Positions 7,346-16,203 of a stretch of DNA of 64,000 nt are shown piece after piece (positions within the stretch are counted from its first letter, which is position 1; every line of letters begins with the position of its first letter). The notes beneath the pieces are model-generated. The model made no database searches and had not been told where the DNA came from. It worked only from the letters and a program-made list of their open reading frames with translations. Location: contig NZ_FZNP01000019.1 of the NCBI RefSeq assembly GCF_900188105.1, positions 62,001-126,000 on the forward strand, given 5' to 3'. Made by a program: the position numbers and the translations under genes. This stretch comes from Actinomadura mexicana. GTDB taxonomy: Bacteria; Actinomycetota; Actinomycetes; Streptosporangiales; Streptosporangiaceae.

Positions 7346-8645
7346 CGTGATGCCGCAAGGAGGGGGATCTCCGGTACGGCTCGCGGACCAGGCGTTCCTT
7401 CCCAGATCCATCAGGGACGACTTCCCGATCCTGGCGACCGCGCAAGGCGGCGAGCCGCTCGTCTACCTCGACAACGCCGCGACGGCGCAGAAGCCGCGGG
7501 CGGTCCTCGACGCGCTCGTCGACTACTACTCGACGGCGAACAGCAACGTGGGCCGCGGATACTACCGGCTGAGCATGGCCTCCACCGACCGCTACGAGGA
7601 GGCGCGCGAGACCGTGCGGCAGGCGCTCGGCGCCGAGCACGCCGACGAGATCGTGTTCACCCGGGGCACGACGGACGCGGTGAACCTGATCGCGGACGGC
7701 CTGGGCGCCCGGCTGGTCGGCAGGGGGGACCAGGTCGTCGTCACCGGCATGGAGCACAACTCCAACCTGCTGCCGTGGCGGCGGCTCTGCGAGCGGGCGG
7801 GAGCGGAGCTGGTGGTCGCCCCCGTCGACGAGCGGGGCGCCGTCGACGCCGCGGCCTTCGCCGCCGTCCTCGGCCCCCGCGTCCGGATCGCCGCCGTCGC
7901 CCACGTGTCCAACGTGCTGGGCACCGTCAACCCGGTGCGCGAGATGATCGCCGAGGCGCACCGGCGCGGTGTCCCGGTCGTCGTGGACGGCGCCCAGGCG
8001 GTGCCGCACGCGCCGGTGGACGTGCGCGGACTCGACGCCGACCTCTACTGCTTCTCCGGGCACAAGGCCTACGGCCCGATGGGCACCGGGGTGCTGTACG
8101 GCAGGCGCGACCTGCTCGCGGAGCTGCCGCCGTACCAGGTCGGCGGCGGAACGGTGAAGGGGGTGAGCCACACCGAGCCCGTCCGCTACGTTCCCGTACC
8201 CGCCCGGTTCGAGGCGGGCACCCCGAACGTGGCGGGGGCCGTGGGCCTGGCCGCCGCGCTGCGGTACGTCCGCGATCTCGGCTGGGACGCCGTGCGGCGG
8301 CATGACGAGGCGCTGGTGCGGCACGCGGTCGAGTCGCTTCGGCGGATCCGCGGCGTGCGGGTCGTCGGCGACCCCGCCGCCGCGCCCAGCGGGATCGTGT
8401 CCTTCGTCGTCGACGGCATCCACCCCTACGACGTCGGCGGGCATCTGGACCGCCACGGCGTGGCCGTGCGCAGCGGCGTGCACTGCGCCAGCACCTTCCT
8501 GGACGAGATGGGCCTGCTCGGGACCGTGCGGATGTCGTTCGCGGTCTACAACACCGCCGACGAGATCGACGTCCTGGCCGACGCCCTGCGCTCGGTGCGG
8601 CCGGGGTCGTGGACCACCGACCACCCGACCACGCGGTTCCTGTGA
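7338..8645 (+). CDS. SufS-type cysteine desulfurase
   Basis: 435 residues of group II cysteine desulfurase. LVYLDNAATAQKP opens the fold, CFSGHKAYGPMGTGVL holds the PLP lysine (about K243), and VRSGVHCASTF holds the persulfide-forming cysteine (about C383) where SufS has RTGHHCA. The enzyme takes sulfur from cysteine as a persulfide and releases alanine. It overlaps the preceding gene by 8 bases and precedes the next PLP enzyme by one base, so expression is coupled. No SufE/U or SufBCD genes are nearby, which argues for a pathway-specific sulfur donor, possibly to the MoaD-like carrier, rather than Fe-S assembly. A selenocysteine lyase activity cannot be excluded. Confidence 0.9.
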   Translation: MTDVMPQGGGSPVRLADQAFLPRSIRDDFPILATAQGGEPLVYLDNAATAQKPRAVLDALVDYYSTANSNVGRGYYRLSMASTDRYEEARETVRQALGAEHADEIVFTRGTTDAVNLIADGLGARLVGRGDQVVVTGMEHNSNLLPWRRLCERAGAELVVAPVDERGAVDAAAFAAVLGPRVRIAAVAHVSNVLGTVNPVREMIAEAHRRGVPVVVDGAQAVPHAPVDVRGLDADLYCFSGHKAYGPMGTGVLYGRRDLLAELPPYQVGGGTVKGVSHTEPVRYVPVPARFEAGTPNVAGAVGLAAALRYVRDLGWDAVRRHDEALVRHAVESLRRIRGVRVVGDPAAAPSGIVSFVVDGIHPYDVGGHLDRHGVAVRSGVHCASTFLDEMGLLGTVRMSFAVYNTADEIDVLADALRSVRPGSWTTDHPTTRFL

Positions 8646-8646
8646 C

Positions 8647-9765
8647 ATGCGCTTCGACACGAGGCTGGTCCACCTCGGCCAGGAACCCGACGGCGTCACC
8701 GGAGACGTGGTGCCGCCCGTCCATGTCGCGGCGACGTTCGAGCGGCGGGTCCAGGATCCGTTGCGCTACTTCTACTCGCGCGGCGAGAACCCGACGCGCG
8801 AGGCCCTCGAACGCTGCCTGGCGGGGCTGGAGGACGCGCGCTTCGCCCTCGCCTTCGGCTCCGGACAGGCGGCGGGGACGACGGCGCTGTCCCTGCTCCG
8901 CGCCGGCCGCAGGCTGATCGCCTCGGACGACGTGTACGGCGGCACCCGGTCGCTGTTCGCGCTCCTCGGCCGGTACGGCGTCACCGTGGACCACGTCGAC
9001 CTCACCGACCCGCCCGCGCTCGACGCCGCGCTCGGCGACGACGTGGACATGGTCTGGGTGGAGGCGCCGACCAACCCGCTGCTGAAGGTCGCCGACCTCT
9101 CGGTGGTGTGCGAGCGGGCCCGGCGGATCGGCGCCCGCGTCGTGGTGGACAACACCCTCGCCGGTCCGGCGCTGCAGCAGCCGCTGCGGTTCGGCGCCGA
9201 CATCACCCTGTACAGCACCACCAAGTCGATCGCCGGCCACTCCGACGTCATCGGCGGCGCCCTGGTCTACGACGACGAGGAACTGCACCGCGAGCTGTCG
9301 TCCCACCGCACCACCACGGGGAGCGTGCCCGGCGGCTTCGACTGCTTCCTGGTGCATCGCGGGCTGAAGACGCTCTCGTTGCGCGCGGCCCGGCAGGTCG
9401 GCAACGCGGAGGCGATCGCCGCCGCGCTGCGCGGGTGCGAGCGGGTGGGCGCCGTCCACTATCCGGGGCTGCCCGAGCACCCGCAGCACGAGGTGGCGGC
9501 CCGGCAGATGTCGGCGCCCGGGTCGATCCTGAGCTTCGAGTACCTCGGCGATCCGGAGAAGCTCCTGGACCGGGTGCGGCTGTACGCGTGCGCGGTCAGC
9601 CTCGGCGGCGTGCGCTCGCTCATCGAGTGCCCCGCCATGATGACCCACGCCTCCGTCCCCCGCGAGATCCGGGGGCCGCTGGGCATCTCGGACAACCTCA
9701 TTCGGGTGTCGGCGGGCATCGAGGACCCGGCCGACCTGGTGCGGGACCTGATGGACGCGCTCTGA
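8647..9765 (+). CDS. Cystathionine gamma-lyase/synthase-family PLP enzyme
   Basis: 372 residues of the Cys/Met-metabolism PLP family. TRLVHLGQEPDGVTGDVVPPVHVAATF is the usual start, EAPTNPLLKVADL and VVVDNTLAGP hold the cofactor aspartate region, and YSTTKSIAGHSDVIGG the PLP lysine (about K193). Members do gamma-elimination or gamma-replacement at cystathionine, homoserine esters or methionine. Here it is one base after a cysteine desulfurase and 17 before a homocysteine S-methyltransferase, so it may make or break a C-S bond on a pathway intermediate or feed cysteine/H2S. Sequence alone does not separate lyase from synthase or methionine gamma-lyase. The start is ATG 8647. Confidence 0.87.
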   Translation: MRFDTRLVHLGQEPDGVTGDVVPPVHVAATFERRVQDPLRYFYSRGENPTREALERCLAGLEDARFALAFGSGQAAGTTALSLLRAGRRLIASDDVYGGTRSLFALLGRYGVTVDHVDLTDPPALDAALGDDVDMVWVEAPTNPLLKVADLSVVCERARRIGARVVVDNTLAGPALQQPLRFGADITLYSTTKSIAGHSDVIGGALVYDDEELHRELSSHRTTTGSVPGGFDCFLVHRGLKTLSLRAARQVGNAEAIAAALRGCERVGAVHYPGLPEHPQHEVAARQMSAPGSILSFEYLGDPEKLLDRVRLYACAVSLGGVRSLIECPAMMTHASVPREIRGPLGISDNLIRVSAGIEDPADLVRDLMDAL

Positions 9766-9782
9766 ACTGCGGAGGGATGGAC

Positions 9783-10739
9783 ATGATGAACGACCTGTCT
9801 GGGGGCCGTCGGTCCGGAAGCGGCGGACCCGTGCGGCTGGACGGCGGGACCGCGACCGAACTGCAGCGCGCCGGTATGAGCGTCGACGGGCCGTGGTGGA
9901 CCGTCCGGGCCATGAACTCCGAGGCCGACCGCACGCGGTTGCGGGGGATCCACCAGGGCTACCTGGGCGCCGGAGCGCAGGTGATCACCGCCAACACCTT
10001 CCGGTGCAACCTGCGGGCGCTCAGCCGCCTCGGCCTCTTCGACGCCGGCCTCGCGTGGATGGTGCACGCCGCCGTCGGCGTGGCCCAGGCCGCGGTGCGC
10101 GCCGGCGAGGAAGGGCGGGCGGTCGGCCGGGAGGACGCGGACCGCGCGCGGATCGCGGGCTCCGTGGGTCCCGTCGAGGACTGCTACCGGCCCGACCTGG
10201 TTCCCCCCGACGACGAACTGCGGGCCGAGCACCGCTGGCTGGCGACGGAGCTGGTGCGGGTGGGCGTGGACCTCGTCCTGATCGAGACGATGAACTCCGA
10301 GCGCGAGGCGCGCATCGCGCTGGAGGAGGCGCGGCGGGCGGGCGCCCGCGCCTGGGTCGGCTTCGTGTGCGACGCCGACGCCCGGCTGCTGTCGGGGGAG
10401 AAGCTGGCCGACGCGGCCGGCGCCGTCGAACGGGACGGCGCCGAGGCCGTGCTCGTCAACTGCACCGCTCCGGCCGACACCGAGACGGCGCTGCGGGCGC
10501 TGCGGGACGCCTGCTCGGGCCCGATCGGCGCCTACCCCAACATCGAGGACCGCGACGGCATCCCCCGTTCGGCGCACGTCGACCGGCACGTCCCCGCCGC
10601 GCTGGGGCCCGACGAGTTCGCCGATCTGATCGCCCGCTGGGACGCGGAGTTCTCCCTGGACGTGGTCGGCGGCTGCTGCGGCACGACACCGGACCATCTG
10701 GCCGCGGCCCACGACCGGCTGCTCCGGAGCGGGCGATGA
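9783..10739 (+). CDS. Homocysteine S-methyltransferase (MmuM-like)
   Basis: 318 residues of the zinc-dependent family that methylates homocysteine or related thiols, usually with S-methylmethionine or SAM. RLDGGTATELQRAG is the standard start; the zinc thiolates are visible as VLVNCTAP (about C227) and VVGGCCGTTPDH (about C298, C299). I chose ATG 9783 because GGAGG stands 7 bases before it; ATG 9777 lies too close to that site. In this operon the enzyme may recycle methionine for the several methyltransferases, or methylate a pathway thiol such as a thiosugar; the second idea is speculative. No cobalamin-dependent MetH features are present. Confidence 0.88.
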   Translation: MMNDLSGGRRSGSGGPVRLDGGTATELQRAGMSVDGPWWTVRAMNSEADRTRLRGIHQGYLGAGAQVITANTFRCNLRALSRLGLFDAGLAWMVHAAVGVAQAAVRAGEEGRAVGREDADRARIAGSVGPVEDCYRPDLVPPDDELRAEHRWLATELVRVGVDLVLIETMNSEREARIALEEARRAGARAWVGFVCDADARLLSGEKLADAAGAVERDGAEAVLVNCTAPADTETALRALRDACSGPIGAYPNIEDRDGIPRSAHVDRHVPAALGPDEFADLIARWDAEFSLDVVGGCCGTTPDHLAAAHDRLLRSGR

Positions 10740-10776
10740 GGGTCCGCGGCGCCCCTCGCCGAGCGCGGACCGGCTC

Positions 10777-11775
10777 ATGAGGATCCTGGTGACCGGCGGC
10801 GCCGGATTCGTCGGGTCCCACTACGTGCGCCGGCTCCTCGGCCCGGGGCGGACCGGCGGCGGCGAGCACCAGGTCACCGTGCTGGACAAGCTCACCTACG
10901 CCGGCAACCCGGCCAACCTCGCCCCGGTGCGCCGCGCGCCGGGCTTCGCCTTCGTCCACGGGGACGTCGCGGACGCCGCGGTGGTCGACGATCTCGTCGC
11001 CGGCCACGACGCGATCGTCCACTTCGCCGCGGAGTCCCACGTCGACCGGTCGATCCGGTGCGCGCAGGACTTCGTCGTCACCAACGTCCTCGGCACCCAG
11101 ACCCTGCTGGAGGCGGCGCGGCGCCACGGCACCGCCCCCTTCGTGCACGTGTCGACCGACGAGGTGTACGGGCCGATCGGGACGGGGCGGTGGAGCGAGC
11201 GGGACCCGCTGGCGCCCGGCAACCCGTACGCGGCGTCCAAGGCCGCGGCCGACCTCATCGTGCTCGCCTGCCACCGGACCTTCGGGATGGACGTCCGGAT
11301 CACCCGGGGCTCCAACACCTACGGCCCGTACCAGTTCCCCGAGAAGATCGTCCCGCTGTTCGTCACCGAGCTGCTCGACGGGGGGAAGGTGCCGCTGTAC
11401 GGCGACGGGCTGCACGTCCGCGAGTGGCTCCACGTCGACGACCACTGCCGCGCCGTGCACCTGGCGCTGACCAGGGGCCGGGCGGGCGAGGTCTACAACA
11501 TCGGCGGCGTTCCGCTGACCAACCGCGAGCTGACCGGCCGGCTGCTCGCCCAGTGCGGCGCGGGCTGGGACGCGGTGTCGTACGTGCAGGACCGCAAGGG
11601 GCACGACCGCCGGTACGCGATGGACTGCTCGAAGATCGCGACGGAGCTCGGGTTCCGGCCGTGCCGGGACCTCATGGCCGGCCTCGCGGAGACCGTCGAC
11701 TGGTACCGGGACAACCGCGAGTGGTGGGAGCCGCTCACCATGCACGTACCGCGGGACGTGGAGGTGAACTCGTGA
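10777..11775 (+). CDS. dTDP-glucose 4,6-dehydratase (RmlB-like)
   Basis: 332 residues of the extended SDR dehydratases. VTGGAGFVGSHYVRRLL is the NAD site, VHVSTDEVYGPI carries the catalytic Asp-Glu pair, and NPYAASKAA gives the YxxxK pair (about Y151, K155). It converts an NDP-hexose to the 4-keto-6-deoxy sugar, the common entry to deoxysugars. No RmlA-type nucleotidyltransferase is in the window. It starts at ATG 10777, 37 bases after the methyltransferase, and its stop overlaps the next start by 4 bases. Together with the aminotransferase and N-methyltransferase it supports an amino-deoxyhexose. Confidence 0.92.
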   Translation: MRILVTGGAGFVGSHYVRRLLGPGRTGGGEHQVTVLDKLTYAGNPANLAPVRRAPGFAFVHGDVADAAVVDDLVAGHDAIVHFAAESHVDRSIRCAQDFVVTNVLGTQTLLEAARRHGTAPFVHVSTDEVYGPIGTGRWSERDPLAPGNPYAASKAAADLIVLACHRTFGMDVRITRGSNTYGPYQFPEKIVPLFVTELLDGGKVPLYGDGLHVREWLHVDDHCRAVHLALTRGRAGEVYNIGGVPLTNRELTGRLLAQCGAGWDAVSYVQDRKGHDRRYAMDCSKIATELGFRPCRDLMAGLAETVDWYRDNREWWEPLTMHVPRDVEVNS

Positions 11776-12695
11776 CGGCCGCGGACATCGACCCGGCCGA
11801 CGTCAAGCAGGGGCAGCGGGCCTCCTGGGACGCCCTCAGCTCGAACTGGGAGGCGGCGCAGGAGCGGTTCGAGCTGGGAGCGGCCGCGGTGACGGAGCGG
11901 CTGCTCGACCTCGGCGGCGTGCGGGCGGGCCACGCGGTCCTCGACGTCGGGACCGGGCACGGTGAGCCCGCCCTCACGGCGGCCCGGCGGGTGGGGCCCA
12001 CCGGGCGGGTGACCGGAGTGGACATCTCCCCGTCGATGCTCCACCTGGCCCGGCGCCGGGCCGAGGGCACGCCCAACATCGAGTTCGCCGAGGCGGACGT
12101 GGAGTCCATCGACCTGCCGGCGGCCTCGTTCGACGTCGTGGTCAGCCGCTGGGGGCTGATGTTCGCGGTGGACCGCGTCGCCGCCTTCCGCGGTCTCGCC
12201 CGGCTCCTGGTCCCCGGGGGCGTGCTCGCCGCGGCGGTCTGGAGCGAGGCGCCCGGCGCACCGGCGATCTCGCTGGGCTTCCGGGTGCTGAGCGAGCGGC
12301 TCGAACTGCCGCCTCCGCCGCCGGGCATGCCGGGCCCGTTCAGCATGGCCGACCCGCAGCGGCTCGCCGCCGAGGTGGCCGCGGCGGGGTTCACGGACGT
12401 GGCGGTGACCGAGTTCGTCGCGCGGTTCCCGTTCGACTCCGTCGAGCAGTGCGTCGCCTTCACCAAGGCCGTGACGCCGCCGATGCTGCTGCAGAAGCTC
12501 GCGGAGCGCTTCGGGTCCGCGGACGACCCCGGCACGTGGCGAGCCTTCGCCGACGCAACCGAGCCCTACCGTTCCGGCGGTGGGGCGTTCACGCTGCCGT
12601 CGACGGCGCTGATCATCCGGGCCGTCGCCCCCGCCCGGGACCGTGCTCGAACGTCGACATCACCAGCCACTCGTCCAGTTCGGGGTCGTAGATGA
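11772..12695 (+). CDS. Class I SAM methyltransferase (UbiE-like)
   Basis: 307 residues from GTG 11772, which overlaps the dehydratase stop as GTGA. VLDVGTGHGEPALTAARRVGPTGRVTGVDIS is the SAM-binding motif and AEADVESIDLPAASFDVVVSRWGLMF the following acidic and motif II region. It is the last gene of the operon that begins at 6548. The family includes C-, O- and S-methyltransferases; a role in S-methylating a thiosugar or O-methylating sugar or core is possible but not shown. The C-terminal tail after ALIIRAVAPA is arginine-rich and may be read-through into non-conserved sequence. Confidence 0.85.
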   Translation: MTAADIDPADVKQGQRASWDALSSNWEAAQERFELGAAAVTERLLDLGGVRAGHAVLDVGTGHGEPALTAARRVGPTGRVTGVDISPSMLHLARRRAEGTPNIEFAEADVESIDLPAASFDVVVSRWGLMFAVDRVAAFRGLARLLVPGGVLAAAVWSEAPGAPAISLGFRVLSERLELPPPPPGMPGPFSMADPQRLAAEVAAAGFTDVAVTEFVARFPFDSVEQCVAFTKAVTPPMLLQKLAERFGSADDPGTWRAFADATEPYRSGGGAFTLPSTALIIRAVAPARDRARTSTSPATRPVRGRR

Positions 12696-13041
12696 GGTTC
12701 GTGAACCCTCCTCCCTCCCCGGCGCCGGATGACCGGAGACCACAGGCAGGTCAGGGTCTGTTCTCGACCCGGTGAGGGAACGCGGCGTGCCGGTGGCCGG
12801 GCCCGGTCATCCGGTCGGGCGGTCGGGGGAGCGGCCGCCGCGGGACGGCGGGGCGCCTGACGTGGGACTCGGGGGGAAACGGCGGTGTCAAGGGCGAAGA
12901 CCGCCGCCCGACGACACTTCGTAAATGTAGTGATTCGCCATAGTTGAGTTACGTGAGCGCTGCTTGTCTCTAGATCGGCCGGGCGTCCCCTCCGGCCGAT
13001 CCCCCGAGACCGGGCCCTTGGGCCCGCCTCCAGGAGGCAAG
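12696..13041. other. Intergenic gap at the right edge of the cluster
   Basis: 346 bases without a convincing gene. A pocket of lower GC at about 12918-12955 (GTAAATGTAGTG, then CATAGTTGAGTTACG) probably holds the protease promoter. It contains AGTT words like those in the cluster elements but not the 10-base dyad, so I treat it as separate. This is the likely right border of the biosynthetic cluster. Confidence 0.5.
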
Positions 13042-15933
13042 GTGCCCAGGAAACGCTGGACCTCCGCGACCGCTCTGGCGGCCACCGGAACACTCCTCAC
13101 CGTCGGCCTCGCAGTCCCCGGACGGGCCGAGCCGCGACCTCCCCGTCCGCAGCCGCCGGGTGAGCACACCGAACCGGCCGACAAGGACGCGCGGCCGGGG
13201 CGGCTGGCCCCGACGAGCCGCCAGGTGGGCGCCGCCCGCGGCGTGACCGTGCGGTGGAACAAGCTCGGCACCCCCGCCTCGGTGACCGATGCCGGGCCCC
13301 TGGCAGACGGGCTGCCCGACGATCCGGAGAAGGCCGCCCGCGCGTACCTGGCCGGGCACCGGGACCTGTTCGGCCTCGACGCCGCCGCCGTCGGCGCCCT
13401 GGAGAAGGTCGCCGTCAACCCGATCGGCGACGGCGCGGCCGTGCTGCTGCGCCAGCGGTTCGGCGGCCTGCCCGCCGGCCACGACGGGCTGGTGGCGGTC
13501 GGCGTGACCGGCGGCGAGGTCGTCTCGGTCACCTCGACCCTCTCCCGGGACGGCGGCGCCCCGGCGCCCGCCACGCTCTCCCCGAAGGACGCGGTGGCCG
13601 CGGCCGGACGGGACGCGGGCATCTCCGCGTCGGCCGGCGACCCCGGCAAGGCGCGGCTCGTCGCGGTGCCCACGGCCGAGGGCGTCCGCAGCGCGTACCA
13701 GGTCACGCTCATGGACGCCTCCGGGGCCGAGCCGAAGGCCGTCACGTCCCACGTCGACGCCCGGACCGGCTCGGTGCTCGTGCGGGAGAACCTCGTCGAC
13801 CACGACGGCGACAACCCGCGCTGGGCGGTGTTCCCGGCGACCCCGCCCGGCGACTACTCCTCCCGCGACACCCGGGAGACCTGGTGCTTCGCGCCCGCGG
13901 CGGGTTGCCGCGCCGTCGGCGGCGACCCCTCCAGCGGACGGCCCTGGGACGTCGACCCGGCGACCGGCGCGCCGAGCACGACGACCGTGGGCAACGCGGC
14001 GAGGGCGCACGAGAACCGCGCTAGCAGCGACCCGTTCACGGTCGGGACCCGCACCGGCGCGCCGAAGCCCGACCGCGGCTACACCTATCCGTGGACCAAC
14101 CAGTGGTACACGAGCAAGTGCGACCCCGCGACGCTGGACACCCCGCAGGAGGCGGACCTGGAAGCGGCCATGTCCAACCTGTTCGTCCAGCACAACCGCA
14201 TGCACGACTGGTCCTACCGGCTCGGCTTCACCGAGTCGGCCTGGAACATGCAGGCCGACAACGGTGAGCGCGGCGGGCTGGGCGGCGACCCCGAGCAGGG
14301 CAACGCGCAGGCCGGGGCGCGGTTCCCGGCCGTTCGCGACAACGCCAACCAGATCACCCCGCCGGACGGGACCCCCGCCATCACCAACATGTACCTGTGG
14401 CAGCCGATCGCGGGCTCGTTCTACCCGCCGTGCGTCGACGGCGACTTCGACATGAGCGTCATCGGGCACGAGTACACCCACGCCATCTCCGGCCGCATGA
14501 TCGCGGGACCGGACGCCGGGTGGAGCGGCCCGCAGGCGGGCGCCATGAACGAGAGCACCTCCGACCTGTTCGCCATGGAGTACCTCAACGAGTACGGGCT
14601 GCGCCAGCCCGGCCGCACGCCGTACGTCGTCGGCGGGTACGCCACCGGCGACCGGCGCGCCGGAATCCGCAACTACGACATGAGCCGGAGCCCGCTGAAC
14701 TACGCCGACCTCGGGTACGACCTGGTCGGCACCCAGGTCCACGCTGACGGCGAGATCTGGACCGCCACCCAGTTCGACCTGCGTGCGGCGTTCGTCCGGC
14801 GGTACGGCGACGGCGGCGCCGCGTCGCAGCGCAAGTGCGCCGACGGGGCGGTGCCGGTGGCGAAGTGCCCGGGCAACCGGCGGTGGGCGCAGGTGTCGTT
14901 CGACGCGCTGCTGCTCATGGCCAGTGGCGCGGTCAGCTACGTCGACCACCGCGACGCCCTGCTGGCCGCCGACGCCATCCGCTTCGGCGGCAGGGACCAC
15001 GAGATGATGTGGAAGGTCTTCGCCGAGCACGGACTGGGGGAGGACGCCGCCAGCAACGGCCCCGCCGACGCCGACCCGGCACCGAGCTTCGCCTCGCCCC
15101 TGTCGCGCGACGCACGCGTCCGGCTGACTCCCCTCGGGGACGCCAGGGGCGGCAAGGTCCGCCTTTACGTGGGCGACTACGAGGCCCGCGCGGTGCCCGT
15201 CGCCGACACCGACCCGGCGACCCCGCTCGGCGACACCGTCGCGCTCACTCCGGGCCGGTACTCCTTCGTCGCGGTGGGCGCGGGCTTCGGGCACCGGAGG
15301 TTCACCGCCGCGATCGGCACGTCGCAGCGGACCCTGCCGGTCGCGATGTCCCGCAACGTGGCCGCGAGCGCCAACGGGGCGACGGCGACCGGCGACGGGG
15401 CGTCCCAGGCCGCACTGCTGGACGAGACGGAGGCCACCGACTGGCAGTCGGTGACGGCCCCGGTCGCCGGACGGCAGGTGACCGTCGACCTGGCCGGCGA
15501 CCGCCCGGTCAGGGTCGGCCGGGTCCAGGTCAGCGCGATGCTGCGGCCGTCGGCGGCGGGCGACCCGGAGGGCCCGGGCGGCACGCAGAACCGGTTCACG
15601 GCGCTGCGCGCCTTCCGGCTGCTGGCCTGCGACGCCTCCAAGGCCGACTGCGCGCGGGCGGCCTCGTACCGGACCGTCTACACCAGCCCGTCCGACGCCT
15701 TCCCGGCCGACCGCCCGCGGCCCACGGCGCCCGACCTGATCATGCGCTCGTTCGACCTGCGGGACGTCACCGCGACGCACCTGCGCCTCGACGTGGTCTC
15801 CAGCCAGTGCACCGGCGCGCCGACCTACGCGGGTGAGCAGGACGCCGACCCGCGGTCGGGCACCGACTGCGGCACCGCGAGCCCGAGCGCGGGCATCGTC
15901 CGGACCGCCGAGATCCAGGCGTTCGCCCGGTAG
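13042..15933 (+). CDS. Secreted M36 (fungalysin-type) metalloprotease with FTP propeptide
   Basis: 963 residues from GTG 13042 after GGAGG. The N-terminus KRWTSATALAATGTLLTVGLA is a signal peptide. A long propeptide (FTP/PepSY-like, to about residue 260) precedes the catalytic domain, whose zinc site is HEYTH (about H476, E477, H480) with the third ligand in NESTSDLFA (about E504). The last 200 residues look like a galactose-binding beta-sandwich (TDWQSVTAPVAGRQVTVDLAG) with two cysteine pairs. It is an extracellular endopeptidase activated by loss of the propeptide, used for protein breakdown. It is followed by a strong hairpin and has no functional link to the sugar cluster that I can see. 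Confidence 0.9.
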   Translation: MPRKRWTSATALAATGTLLTVGLAVPGRAEPRPPRPQPPGEHTEPADKDARPGRLAPTSRQVGAARGVTVRWNKLGTPASVTDAGPLADGLPDDPEKAARAYLAGHRDLFGLDAAAVGALEKVAVNPIGDGAAVLLRQRFGGLPAGHDGLVAVGVTGGEVVSVTSTLSRDGGAPAPATLSPKDAVAAAGRDAGISASAGDPGKARLVAVPTAEGVRSAYQVTLMDASGAEPKAVTSHVDARTGSVLVRENLVDHDGDNPRWAVFPATPPGDYSSRDTRETWCFAPAAGCRAVGGDPSSGRPWDVDPATGAPSTTTVGNAARAHENRASSDPFTVGTRTGAPKPDRGYTYPWTNQWYTSKCDPATLDTPQEADLEAAMSNLFVQHNRMHDWSYRLGFTESAWNMQADNGERGGLGGDPEQGNAQAGARFPAVRDNANQITPPDGTPAITNMYLWQPIAGSFYPPCVDGDFDMSVIGHEYTHAISGRMIAGPDAGWSGPQAGAMNESTSDLFAMEYLNEYGLRQPGRTPYVVGGYATGDRRAGIRNYDMSRSPLNYADLGYDLVGTQVHADGEIWTATQFDLRAAFVRRYGDGGAASQRKCADGAVPVAKCPGNRRWAQVSFDALLLMASGAVSYVDHRDALLAADAIRFGGRDHEMMWKVFAEHGLGEDAASNGPADADPAPSFASPLSRDARVRLTPLGDARGGKVRLYVGDYEARAVPVADTDPATPLGDTVALTPGRYSFVAVGAGFGHRRFTAAIGTSQRTLPVAMSRNVAASANGATATGDGASQAALLDETEATDWQSVTAPVAGRQVTVDLAGDRPVRVGRVQVSAMLRPSAAGDPEGPGGTQNRFTALRAFRLLACDASKADCARAASYRTVYTSPSDAFPADRPRPTAPDLIMRSFDLRDVTATHLRLDVVSSQCTGAPTYAGEQDADPRSGTDCGTASPSAGIVRTAEIQAFAR

Positions 15934-15947
15934 GCGGCACCGGCCAG

Positions 15948-15976
15948 GCGGGGGGCGGAGAGCAGCCGCCCCCCGC
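15948..15976 (+). terminator. GC hairpin after the M36 protease
   Basis: A perfect 11-bp stem (GCGGGGGGCGG at 15948-15958 with its complement at 15966-15976) and a 7-base loop start 15 bases after the stop codon. There is no T-tract, which is common in high-GC actinomycetes. It is probably the protease terminator. Confidence 0.55.
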
Positions 15977-16203
15977 TCCGCCTTGCGCGGCGGGCGCCGA
16001 CCGGCCGGACGCTCGGCGGTGCCCGCCAGGGGGCCCGTCTGCGCGTCCCCGACCCCGGCAGCGCCTTCCACCGGTGTCCACCGCTGCTCTGACCTCGACT
16101 TGGGCTGATCCGCGGAGAAGACGGCAGGCCCGCTGCGGGCCCGGCTCCCCGCCGCGGGCGGCCGGTGTTGTCACCGGGTAACACCCCCGGATACCGTGCT
16201 GTC

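Noticed and set aside
1-12695. Firm assignment as an esperamicin/calicheamicin cluster
   Set aside because: The sugar and sulfur genes are compatible, but no enediyne PKS or other scaffold gene is in the window and some sugar steps (such as the UDP-glucuronate decarboxylase) are not seen.
12918-12955. Seventh copy of the AT-rich cluster element
   Set aside because: It has AGTT words but not the 10-base dyad and precedes a secreted protease, so it is more likely that gene's own promoter.
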